Assembly (NCBI RefSeq): GCF_015221995.1
Contig: NZ_JADFFM010000001.1
Coordinates: forward strand, 310,001 to 374,000
Source of the DNA: Mucilaginibacter boryungensis
Lineage (GTDB): Bacteria; Bacteroidota; Bacteroidia; Sphingobacteriales; Sphingobacteriaceae
Direction: 5' to 3'
DNA: 64,000 nucleotides
Shown here: in pieces, positions 36,283-44,536 of the stretch
Numbering within the stretch: position 1 is the stretch's first letter
How the letters are laid out: the number at the start of each line of letters is the position of its first letter
The notes under the pieces: generated by a model
Database searches by the model: none
The model's input: the letters and a program-made list of their open reading frames with translations, nothing else
What the model was told of the DNA's origin: nothing
Position numbers and translations under genes: made by a program

Positions 36283-36495
36283 ATGGAAAGACTTCAACTT
36301 GAGTGCGGTGGGTGTGGTTCAAACTATGAACTTTCCTCAGAAGGAACCGAAAAATTAAACGAAGGTGTAATCTCGTGCTTTGTGTGCGGGCAGACTATAT
36401 TTCAATACAATGGATTGGTAGCCTATTATCCATTTCTTAAAGATCGGAAAGAAAATCATATTAAGGTTGATGGCGGTCTTGCTTTTCCAGATTAG
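36283..36495 (+). CDS. Small protein with two CxxC knuckles (zinc-ribbon-like)
   Basis: A 70-residue protein with C-x2-C in LECGGCGSNYEL and C-x2-C in ISCFVCGQTIF, 23 residues apart, the layout of a small zinc ribbon. The remaining C-terminal part (about 30 residues) is not recognised. Such proteins bind nucleic acid or act as metal-dependent adaptors; no specific role can be assigned. It stands alone between a long gap and the GH28-like gene, which points toward it on the other strand. Confidence 0.6.
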   Translation: MERLQLECGGCGSNYELSSEGTEKLNEGVISCFVCGQTIFQYNGLVAYYPFLKDRKENHIKVDGGLAFPD

Positions 36496-36562
36496 AATAG
36501 AACATATCGTAAAATATGCTTTGGTTTAACTAAAGCCTAAATCAAGGAGTTCGCAACTTTCA

Positions 36563-38047
36563 TTATAGTTGGGTTTTTACAAATTTTATCCCGTCTACAT
36601 GTTCGCCAATAAAAATATTTGCCATATCTCCGGTTTTGTAAAATGGGGGCTTCCCGGCCATATCATCAGTAATCAATTGACCGTTGATCTTTAGGTTTTC
36701 AAATAGTATGTTCCTGATCAACCTGTTTTCGTCATAACCTGCAATTACCGACATGCCTGTATGATTCCCGTTGCTGCTGACATTTATGAAACTGATATTT
36801 TCGATCCTGTTACCGGGCGAGGTATTATATTTTTTATTATACATTACCCGTAAATTAACTAACTGGCCTTTTCTGATATCTTCAATACGGATATCATTGA
36901 ACTTAATGTTTGTGATAAGGTTATTATCGCCGGCATTCAATGCTAAACATCCCTGATAATCTAATTGGTTTTCATGTTGGTCAAGGATGTCGATATTTTC
37001 AAACAGCATATTTGCCAGGGTGTCGGGATGTTGGGTATCACCATGGGTGCCCACCATAATGGGGTGCGCAACATCGGCCCATAAAACAGCGTTTTTAATC
37101 AGTATGTTGCGGGTATTGCCGTAGTAATTCCACCTGTGCCCATAAATAGCAATACAATCATCAGCATTCCGCATAAAAATGTGGTCCAACTTAATATCGT
37201 TGCTGCAGAAAATATCAATACCGTCGGCATTACCTTCCGAACTAAAAGATTTGAAATTATTTACCAAAACCTCGCTTGACTGACCAATGGTAATTGAATA
37301 CTTATGCGGTAAAATAATAAGCCCTTCAATTACAACATTCTTTGAATAATTCACTGTGATGGCATCATTACGCGATAAAGTTACTGCCTGGTTATCAACA
37401 GGTGCCGTGTCGGGCACAGCGTTTTCCAACTGGGTAAAAATACCGCGGCCCCGAACTTTTACATTTTCTGCATGATCCATATACAGGTTGCCCTGAACAA
37501 CCGCCCCTCCGGCTATATATACTGTTTTTCCGGAAGGGATATTTAACTTCCCGGCCCTGTGTGCACCCGGCCCAAAGTAAATAACACTGGGATCATTTGG
37601 GCTGGGGCTGTCTGTTTCCAGCGGATTGGCGAAAAGCTGTAAATTATTAAATATATCCCCATTTATTTCAATAGACAGCTGATCGGAAATATTCATTAAA
37701 AAGGTAATTTTATTACCATGTATAAGCGGGACAATGCCTTTGGCTGTTGGCCGTATACGGACTGATTTGATTGGCTGATCATTAACCAATACGGTTACTT
37801 CCACCTTACCTGAACAATCGAAATAGCCGAAGGATGTTTTTTTAACGGTGCCTTTTGTGCCTGTAACGTCAGTTACATGGGCAAAATAAGTGGCTACTGT
37901 TTGCCATGGTAGGTTGGCCTCCCGTACCTGCACAGTGTAAGTATTGCTTAATATATTACAATGGGGTGCTTTATAAGTAATAAGTTTGGGGTAAGCAAAT
38001 AGGGTAAAATGAAAAGCAATGGAAAAAAACAGAAGCTTCAAACGCAT
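36563..38047 (-). CDS. Secreted GH28-like right-handed beta-helix glycoside hydrolase
   Basis: A 494-residue exported enzyme (signal peptide MRLKLLFFSIAFHFTLFA). The first 170 residues form a beta-sandwich-like region ending in VIYFGPGAHRAGKLNIPSGK, a segment shared by GH49 and GH28-type beta-helix enzymes. The helix carries the acid motifs NADGIDIF and NADDCIAIYG, corresponding to the NTD and DD motifs of polygalacturonases, then a His in VGTHGD. That suggests hydrolysis of galacturonan or a related chain in the periplasm. It sits 121 bases downstream of the GH43 gene on the same strand and probably acts in the same pathway; the exact substrate is inference. Confidence 0.8.
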   Translation of the reverse strand: MRLKLLFFSIAFHFTLFAYPKLITYKAPHCNILSNTYTVQVREANLPWQTVATYFAHVTDVTGTKGTVKKTSFGYFDCSGKVEVTVLVNDQPIKSVRIRPTAKGIVPLIHGNKITFLMNISDQLSIEINGDIFNNLQLFANPLETDSPSPNDPSVIYFGPGAHRAGKLNIPSGKTVYIAGGAVVQGNLYMDHAENVKVRGRGIFTQLENAVPDTAPVDNQAVTLSRNDAITVNYSKNVVIEGLIILPHKYSITIGQSSEVLVNNFKSFSSEGNADGIDIFCSNDIKLDHIFMRNADDCIAIYGHRWNYYGNTRNILIKNAVLWADVAHPIMVGTHGDTQHPDTLANMLFENIDILDQHENQLDYQGCLALNAGDNNLITNIKFNDIRIEDIRKGQLVNLRVMYNKKYNTSPGNRIENISFINVSSNGNHTGMSVIAGYDENRLIRNILFENLKINGQLITDDMAGKPPFYKTGDMANIFIGEHVDGIKFVKTQL

Positions 38048-38168
38048 AGTAATATGTAAGCAAGGTGATAATTAGATAAGAATTATCTCATTGACACCCG
38101 TACTACTTTTCTATACTCAAACAAGCCATGTTTAATTCAAAATAATTATTCAATTGTATTACCATTAA

Positions 38169-39158
38169 TTATTTTATCTGGGTTTCGCCCGTTTTAACAT
38201 TAATGGTAAAAGCCGCTGGCTTGGGTAGCCACAACTTTCCATCACCAATTTCTAAAGGCATCCATAAGTAGCGCGAATCCCATTGAGCTTTGGGTTTCCA
38301 TATATCACCCAAAAAAATTACACTGGTTGTTTTACTGCCTGTTATTTTCAGCATAAGTGTTGATTGTGCACCATAAGTATTAGTTTCAGGCGGGGCAATA
38401 TCTTTAAACTCTGACCATGGGCCTGCAAGTGATCTCGCTGTAGCGTATTTATTGGGGTTGGCCCGCCATCCGGTAAGCGCCGACCCTATAGCGTAGTACA
38501 GCCCTTTGTAATGCACAATAGCACCGCCTTCCATATGCTGCGGTATCAGGCATATTTCTTTTTCCAAACTAAGGTAATCATCAGCTAACCGGGCTATTCT
38601 GAAACCGAATGGCCGATCTTCAAAAATTAAATAGGCGCTTCCATCATCGTCTACAAACTGCCCGATATCCCTGCTTTCATGATCGAGCGGGCGAAAACTT
38701 TTCACAAATTTAAATTCGCCATCTGCCCGGTCGCTAATCGCAATCCCAACGCGGGCATATTTGTAGGCCGCGTTATCAAGATGGAAATACATCACATACT
38801 TTTGGGTTTTATGATTATAGAAAACCTTAGGGCGTTCCAATATCCACTTTCTGCCCAGGTTTTCAGGATCGCTCATCTGTATCACATCGCCTTTAAAGGT
38901 CCAGTCGGCAAGGTTTTTGGATGCATAACAGCTTACATAACGTTTATTGGTATCAAGCCCTTTGCGGCGTTCTTCTCCATACCAATAGTAGGTATCTTTA
39001 ATTTTAGTTATACCGCCGCCATGCGCCTGTATATGCTCGCCTTTAGTATCCGGCCACACCTCGCCGGGCCTTATTTCAGCTTGCCCGAAAGCGGTAAAAG
39101 CAGCTATTATAAAAGCGCCAGCCAAAGCAAGGCCTTTTCCTTTATGCATTTTAAACAT
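38169..39158 (-). CDS. Secreted GH43-like glycoside hydrolase
   Basis: A 329-residue five-bladed propeller hydrolase. After a signal peptide (GLALAGAFIIAAFTAFGQ) comes IQAHGGGITKIKDTYYWYGE, the first-blade region typical of GH43 relatives; ILERPKVFYNH, SRDIGQFVDDDGSAYLIFED and MEGGAIVHYKGLYYAIGS hold the likely acidic residues (Asp in FVDDDG, Glu in MEGG). GH43 enzymes remove arabinose, xylose or galactose from plant polysaccharides. The frame opens at a TTG at 39185; I start at the ATG at 39158, with another ATG at 39149 possible. It follows the ECF sigma gene by 57 bases, so the three genes sigma, GH43 and GH28-like may be one transcript. Confidence 0.85.
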   Translation of the reverse strand: MFKMHKGKGLALAGAFIIAAFTAFGQAEIRPGEVWPDTKGEHIQAHGGGITKIKDTYYWYGEERRKGLDTNKRYVSCYASKNLADWTFKGDVIQMSDPENLGRKWILERPKVFYNHKTQKYVMYFHLDNAAYKYARVGIAISDRADGEFKFVKSFRPLDHESRDIGQFVDDDGSAYLIFEDRPFGFRIARLADDYLSLEKEICLIPQHMEGGAIVHYKGLYYAIGSALTGWRANPNKYATARSLAGPWSEFKDIAPPETNTYGAQSTLMLKITGSKTTSVIFLGDIWKPKAQWDSRYLWMPLEIGDGKLWLPKPAAFTINVKTGETQIK

Positions 39159-39215
39159 GTAAACTAAATTGATGTAAAATTTCAATTATTCAAAAACAAC
39201 CCCGATTTAAAACTA

Positions 39216-39797
39216 TTAAACCGTAAGCAGACATGATTGAAGAGGGTTTGCATTGGTTATACCGCCCCGTAACTGTATAATGCCGCGGTGGACATGGTTC
39301 ACTACCGACTGGTAATTAATGCCGGTTACGGCTGATATCTCATCATAACTCCAGCCATCAAAGTATTTTAAAAATATCATTTCCCGCTGACGTTTTGGCA
39401 ACGTATTTAAAGCCATGGTTAGTATTTTGGATACCTCGGCGTGATGCTCGTTTCCCATCAATACCTCTTCCGGCGAAAAAACCATATCGGGTTCCATGCC
39501 TTCTTCAAAGGGCACATTGTTATTTTTTAAACACTTAAGGTGGTTGATAGCTAACGATCGTGCCGTTCTGAAAAAATAAACCTTTACAAAACGGATAGGA
39601 CCTATGGTTCCTTTCCGCTCCCATAACTTTACAAAAACATCCTGCAGCAGGTCCTGGCAAATGTCTTCATCTTTAATGATCTTGAACATATAACGGTATA
39701 ATACCGGATATAATTCGCGATGGATATAACCGAAAGCGTTAACATTTCCCAGTCGGGATTCATCCCACCAGTTTGATAATTGGTTGTTATTACTCAT
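39216..39797 (-). CDS. ECF-type RNA polymerase sigma factor
   Basis: A 193-residue sigma-70 factor with region 2 at about residues 25-90 (CQDLLQDVFVKLWERKG) and region 4 at about 130-180 (LPKRQREMIFLKYFDGWSYDEISAVTG), and no region 3. In Bacteroidota such factors normally precede a FecR anti-sigma gene and a SusC/SusD pair. Here no FecR is present: the flanks are GH43 on one side and a hybrid two-component sensor on the other. The 165-bp upstream gap holds a tandem direct repeat (39877-39918), so its own control by the hybrid sensor is a reasonable hypothesis. Confidence 0.93.
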   Translation of the reverse strand: MSNNNQLSNWWDESRLGNVNAFGYIHRELYPVLYRYMFKIIKDEDICQDLLQDVFVKLWERKGTIGPIRFVKVYFFRTARSLAINHLKCLKNNNVPFEEGMEPDMVFSPEEVLMGNEHHAEVSKILTMALNTLPKRQREMIFLKYFDGWSYDEISAVTGINYQSVVNHVHRGIIQLRGGITNANPLQSCLLTV

Positions 39798-39876
39798 AAG
39801 GGCTACTGAAGTAAAAGTTTACCGATAATTCAATAATTGGTTTATAGCAGCTAATATGATGGGATTAAAAAAAAAA

Positions 39877-39918
39877 TAAAGGGTATAAAATGACCATTTA
39901 AAGGGTACAATATGACCA
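39877..39918. promoter_or_regulatory. Tandem 20-bp direct repeat with 22-bp period, candidate operator
   Basis: TAAAGGGTAYAAWATGACCA occurs at 39877-39896 and again at 39899-39918, 18 of 20 bases identical. The period of 22 bp is about two helical turns, the spacing at which AraC-type domains bind two half-sites. It starts 80 bases before the ATG of the ECF sigma gene (39797, minus strand) and 45 bases beyond the hybrid-sensor stop. Function is inferred from layout. Confidence 0.6.
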
Positions 39919-39962
39919 AAAAGGTCCTTTATAATGATTTCAGATAATGTAGGGCCTGTTGA

Positions 39963-42900
39963 TTAATCGATAACGTTATAACGCTTTTTAAATGCCGGGC
40001 GGTTTTGCCTGGCAAAATCGGATGGGTTGGCGTTGAATAATTTGTGGAACTGGGTCCTGAAATACTTTATTTCGTTAAACCCGGTTTCCAGGGCCACTTC
40101 GTTGACATTCATTTCCGTCTGGATCAACAGTTCGGCTGCCTTGCGCAGGCGGATATACCTGATGAACCCGTTAATGTTATGACCCGATAACGATTTCACC
40201 TTGCGGAACAAATTAGACCGGCTAACACCCAGTTCGGCTGCCAGTACCTGAATGTTAAAGTTTGGATCGGTCATGTGCGCTTCAACAATAACTATACATT
40301 TTTCTAGGAACTGTTTATATTCATCAGAAATACTGATCTCTGCAGATTTGAGGGTAATGGCATTATAAAAATATGTTTGCAAATTGCTTCTGATGAGTAA
40401 AAGGTTTGCAACCCGCGCCATAAGCACATCTTTTTCAAAGGGCTTGCTGATATAATCGTCTGCGCCGCTTTCCAGCCCTTTTATTTTCCCTTCGGGTGAT
40501 GAACTGGCCGTAAGCAGTATCATGGGGATAAAATTCATCGATGGGTCCTGTTTAATAAGCGCGCAAAGTTCAAGCCCGTTCATTCCGGGCATCATCACAT
40601 CGCAAATAATTAACGAGGGGTGTTTTTCCCTGGCGGCAAGCAACCCCGCGTTCCCATCTTCCGCTTCAAAAATGATGTATTGTTCTTCCAGTGTGCTCTT
40701 AATATATTTGCGGATATCATAGTCATCGTCGATAATAAGCACCGACTTCCTGTCCGTAAAAATTTCAGTGCTCTGAAACTCTTCAGCTTTTAAATTAACG
40801 CCCGGATTATCAAACTGTACAAACGATTGATCTGCCAGTTCGCTGAATATTCCGGAAGATGCATCAGCAACAAGTGAAACCGTATTTTCGGGGTAATGCG
40901 CAATCCCCTTTTGCAATTGCAGGTAAAAAGTAGTGCCTAATGAAGGTTCACTTTTATAGGTGAGTGTCCCGTGGTGGTCGTCGGTAAACTGTTTTGCAAG
41001 GTATAACCCAATACCGAAACCGGTTTTTACGGGCTGACTGGTTTCCCTTGAGCGATAGAATTTATTAAATATTTTTTCTTCAACATCTTTTGGAATGCCA
41101 TTACCTGTATCTGCCACGCTGATGACTACATCATCCGGATTTGATTGTAGATTAACGGTCACCTTTTTACCAGGGGGTGAGTATTTAATAGCGTTAGATA
41201 CCAAATTAAACAGAATGATCTCTATTTTTTCACGGTCGCCATAAATGATCACTTCCTCTTCGGGCATTGTCAGCTCGAATGTGAGTGACGCTGCTTTGGC
41301 CTGTTGTACAAAACAAAGATAAACATCGTGGCAAACCTGGCCGATATTTAATGGCCCTGCATTAATATCTGTGGCGCCCGATTCTGCTTTACGGAACAGC
41401 AGCAACTGATCGACCAAGCTTAGCAACCGTCTGGCGTTGCGATAAACCAGGCTCAGATCGGTTTTATTATCATTCTCATTACGTACTAAAATATCCTTAA
41501 TAGGGTTGATAATAAGCGATAGCGGTGTTCGGAATTCATGTGATATCCCGGTAAAAAAGTCCACCCGGCGTTCGTTCAGCTCCCGCTCTTTTTCCTGTAA
41601 CTTTTTTTGATTATCCGCATTGGCTTTTGCCATTTTTATTTCATAGCGCAAACGGGTTTCCCTGAACTTATAATTAAGGTACCAGTAAATGCAGCAACCT
41701 ATTAGAGTGGTATAAATTAAATAGGCCCACCACGTAAGGTACCAGGGGGGCAAAACAACCACCCATAATGATGCCGTTTTGTTTATCCATTGCCCCTCTG
41801 CATTGGTGCAGTTGATAAGAAGCCTGTAAGTGCCGGGGTTAAGGCGCGTATATACTGCATTGCGCACATGCCCTGAATTGTTCCAGCCGCGATCCCATCC
41901 CTTCATCATGTAACGGTAACCAATGCGTTCCTGGGCCGTAAATTCTATAGCCGCAAATTCAACCGATAAAGAAGCTTCATTATAAGGAACGGTAATTTTG
42001 CTGATCTGCTGGTCGTTAATAGCCGAGATGTAGTTTGGTTGATCGCTGACTGACCGGTTATTCAGTTTTATTGATGTGGCTACCAGGTTAGGCGTGTTTT
42101 GCACCGGCAATATGTTTTCAGGAAAAAAAAGGCTTACCCCGTTGATACCCCCAAATGCCAATTCGCCGTTATAAAGGGTAAGCGAGGCATTAAAATTAAA
42201 TTCCCTGTTTTGCAGGCCATCGCTCAGGTTAAAATTAGTAAAGAACTTTTTGCCCGGGTTAAACCTTGAAAGGCCATTATAGGTGCTCAACCAAAGGTTA
42301 CCGGCCTTATCTTCCTCAATGCCCAAAATATTGTTACTACTCACCCCGTCATCAGTAGTATATTGCTTTACAACAGTTTTATGTTGGCGGTCAAACAACA
42401 TCAGCCCCGCTTCCGTCCCGAGCCATAATTGGCCCTTTCCGTCTTCGTGGATGACCCTTACCGGCTTACCTATAGCATAGTACCGGTGTTTTTTATCGTT
42501 TACACCTATCCTGTACAGTCCATCAAATGTCCCGGCCCAAAGCTGCCCGCCCGAATCTTCCTGAAAGGCGAGGATATTTCTCACAGATGCATCAAACAGT
42601 TTGAACTGGTCGTTCGCCCTGTCATAAATGAAAAGACCGTTCTGAAGCCCGCTTGCCCATAAGTTATGATTGTGATCTTCATACAGCAACCAAAAAAACT
42701 GATACCTGGCATTACCCAGTGTATCCAGCCCCGCATAGGTTTTAAAGGTTTTTGTTTGCGGTTGATAAAGGTTTATACCCGAGCTGTATGTGGCCACCCA
42801 AATTTTACCGGTATGGTCTTGTTTAATACTTGTGATAAAATTGGAGCTAAGGCTGCCGGGTTTATTAGCCTGATGAATGTAGTTTTCATATTTATCATTC

Positions 42901-44114
42901 CGCCTGTTCCATATGCTTAGCCCGCCGCCATCTGTGCCTATCCATAGCCTGTTTTGCTGATCTTCATAAAGCGATTTAACAAAATTATTGATCAGGCTAC
43001 TGGGATGTGTCGGGTCCTGTACAATGTTCTGAAACCGGTTTTTAACATCGTCGATAATATTGATTCCGCCCCTAAGCGTACCTATCCATTTCCGATGCTC
43101 TTTATCCAGAAATATGGAGTAAACGGCGTTACTGGACAAATTATACCTTCCATATCCTTCTGTGAGGTACTTCATTTTCCCAGTCTGTTTATTTAGTATA
43201 CTGATGCCGCCGCCATCGGTACCTATCCATAACTCGTTGCCGGGCATTGACCGCGCACAGGTTATTCTGCCCGAACTAAGCCCACCGGTTGTCTCTGTCA
43301 AAACCTGTTCATAGTGTTTGGAAAAGATATTATAACGGTACAAGCCGGCATTGGTGCCTATCCACAGATCATCGTTTTCGCCATAAATACAACTGGCGGT
43401 TTTTAGTAATGGGTCTAATAATGTCAGTTTGTGCTTTAAGCTATCATAACGGCACAATCCCTTACCATCAACAAAAAGGTAAACCTGGCCGGCGGTTACA
43501 AATAAGGCAGAAACAGCATAATTCCATTCCTTTTGCAAACCATTCGAAAACGGGATCTCCAAGCCCGGCCCATTATTCAAATGATCAAAAATGATCAGTC
43601 CGTTTTTTTGGGTTGCTACAAAAATTTCTCCACGTTCGTTAGTTTGAATAGCGGTAATATACGAGTGTAGCCGGTAGGTTTGTTTTATTCCCGGGCGGGT
43701 AACAAATACACCCGCGAATTTTTCGGAGACCGGGTTTAGCACGCTAATCCCTTGCCGCGTACCCACCCAGATGCTGTGCCGGCTGTCCTCGGCAATCGTA
43801 TTGATAAAACTATGAATAACAGAACCCGAATCATTTGGGTTATTCCTGAATATTTTAAAATCGTAGCCATCGTAGCGGTTCAGTCCATCATAGGTGCCAA
43901 ACCACATAAACCCGCGCGAATCCTGAAATATGTACCTAACTTCGTTATTTGAAAGGCCATCTTTAAGGCCAAGCTGTTCAATAAACGGCGTCGCCGTTAC
44001 TAAAAACGGAAATACCAGCAAAACGCCTATTAGCATGTGTGCCTTCAGTTTTTTCCAGCAGGCCACATGAAAATACAGCAGTTTCAATGCAGTAATCAGA
44101 TTTAATTTTTTCAA
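39963..44114 (-). CDS. Hybrid two-component system sensor-regulator (HTCS)
   Basis: A 1383-residue one-protein signalling system that senses a periplasmic glycan fragment and activates transcription. Order: signal/anchor segment; two beta-propellers of Reg_prop repeats at about 45-680 (GLSNNEVRYIFQDSRGFMWF, WIGTDGGGISILN repeated); a Y_Y_Y domain at about 690-785; a transmembrane helix around 790-810; DHp with His in SHEFRTPLSLIINP (about 858); HATPase (NLVSNAIKYSPPGKK, GFGIGLYLAKQ); a receiver with Asp in LIICDVMMPGMNGLEL (about 1171); and an AraC DNA-binding domain at about 1270-1383 (LAAELGVSRSNLFRKV). All catalytic motifs are intact. Downstream come the ECF sigma, GH43 and GH28-like genes, its most likely targets. 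Confidence 0.96.
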   Translation of the reverse strand: MKKLNLITALKLLYFHVACWKKLKAHMLIGVLLVFPFLVTATPFIEQLGLKDGLSNNEVRYIFQDSRGFMWFGTYDGLNRYDGYDFKIFRNNPNDSGSVIHSFINTIAEDSRHSIWVGTRQGISVLNPVSEKFAGVFVTRPGIKQTYRLHSYITAIQTNERGEIFVATQKNGLIIFDHLNNGPGLEIPFSNGLQKEWNYAVSALFVTAGQVYLFVDGKGLCRYDSLKHKLTLLDPLLKTASCIYGENDDLWIGTNAGLYRYNIFSKHYEQVLTETTGGLSSGRITCARSMPGNELWIGTDGGGISILNKQTGKMKYLTEGYGRYNLSSNAVYSIFLDKEHRKWIGTLRGGINIIDDVKNRFQNIVQDPTHPSSLINNFVKSLYEDQQNRLWIGTDGGGLSIWNRRNDKYENYIHQANKPGSLSSNFITSIKQDHTGKIWVATYSSGINLYQPQTKTFKTYAGLDTLGNARYQFFWLLYEDHNHNLWASGLQNGLFIYDRANDQFKLFDASVRNILAFQEDSGGQLWAGTFDGLYRIGVNDKKHRYYAIGKPVRVIHEDGKGQLWLGTEAGLMLFDRQHKTVVKQYTTDDGVSSNNILGIEEDKAGNLWLSTYNGLSRFNPGKKFFTNFNLSDGLQNREFNFNASLTLYNGELAFGGINGVSLFFPENILPVQNTPNLVATSIKLNNRSVSDQPNYISAINDQQISKITVPYNEASLSVEFAAIEFTAQERIGYRYMMKGWDRGWNNSGHVRNAVYTRLNPGTYRLLINCTNAEGQWINKTASLWVVVLPPWYLTWWAYLIYTTLIGCCIYWYLNYKFRETRLRYEIKMAKANADNQKKLQEKERELNERRVDFFTGISHEFRTPLSLIINPIKDILVRNENDNKTDLSLVYRNARRLLSLVDQLLLFRKAESGATDINAGPLNIGQVCHDVYLCFVQQAKAASLTFELTMPEEEVIIYGDREKIEIILFNLVSNAIKYSPPGKKVTVNLQSNPDDVVISVADTGNGIPKDVEEKIFNKFYRSRETSQPVKTGFGIGLYLAKQFTDDHHGTLTYKSEPSLGTTFYLQLQKGIAHYPENTVSLVADASSGIFSELADQSFVQFDNPGVNLKAEEFQSTEIFTDRKSVLIIDDDYDIRKYIKSTLEEQYIIFEAEDGNAGLLAAREKHPSLIICDVMMPGMNGLELCALIKQDPSMNFIPMILLTASSSPEGKIKGLESGADDYISKPFEKDVLMARVANLLLIRSNLQTYFYNAITLKSAEISISDEYKQFLEKCIVIVEAHMTDPNFNIQVLAAELGVSRSNLFRKVKSLSGHNINGFIRYIRLRKAAELLIQTEMNVNEVALETGFNEIKYFRTQFHKLFNANPSDFARQNRPAFKKRYNVID

Positions 44115-44466
44115 TATACCGGCTTTGCGCTAATATCACGAAACGTAAATCAGGCGTGGTTTATAGTATAACAGCTACGGAATGTAGCTTAAATTTTACC
44201 GCGTCCTAACGTAGCGTTATTATGGTTTACTATGGTTTTTCTTTTGTTTCAGTCGACAATATCTTTGCCAGAACACCCGTCCAGTGTTTCAAAATTTTCC
44301 GATCACTAACCCTCATTTTTTTTATTTTGAAGATCTTATTATCAGATGTTTCCGTGGCCGGCTTTTTCATTATTGCAAATTAGGATTATTAACCTGTTTT
44401 ATCAAAAATAATTACGGGCTATAACGCCCATCCTGTATATATGCAATAGCAAGGAGAGGGATAAAG
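44115..44466. other. Intergenic stretch upstream of the HTCS gene
   Basis: It holds an inverted repeat AGCTAC-N5-GTAGCT at 44173-44189, about 60 bases before the HTCS start, and a possible 46-codon ORF listed separately. No promoter box stood out. No known RNA was recognised. Confidence 0.45.
44230..44370 (-). CDS. Possible 46-residue basic protein
   Basis: A short ORF beginning MKKPATETSDNKIFKIKK and ending STETKEKP. It is lysine-rich with a possible amphipathic helix (ILKHWTGVLAKIL). It lies 115 bases before the HTCS start on the same strand. I do not recognise it and no ribosome-binding site is evident; it may be chance. Confidence 0.3.
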   Translation of the reverse strand: MKKPATETSDNKIFKIKKMRVSDRKILKHWTGVLAKILSTETKEKP

Positions 44467-44503
44467 CAAAAAAAGCGCCCTGAAACTCAGGACGCTTTTT
44501 TTT
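44467..44503 (-). terminator. Terminator after pdhC
   Basis: Stem AAAAGCGCCCTGA / TCAGGACGCTTTT with one mismatch and loop AAC; a T run follows on the minus strand. Confidence 0.85.
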
Positions 44504-44536
44504 ATTGACTTAAGACTTTCGACTCAAGGCTTAGGA

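Noticed and set aside
38679..39167. 162-residue ORF opposite the GH43 gene
   Set aside because: Shadow of the real coding strand; no signal or domain seen.
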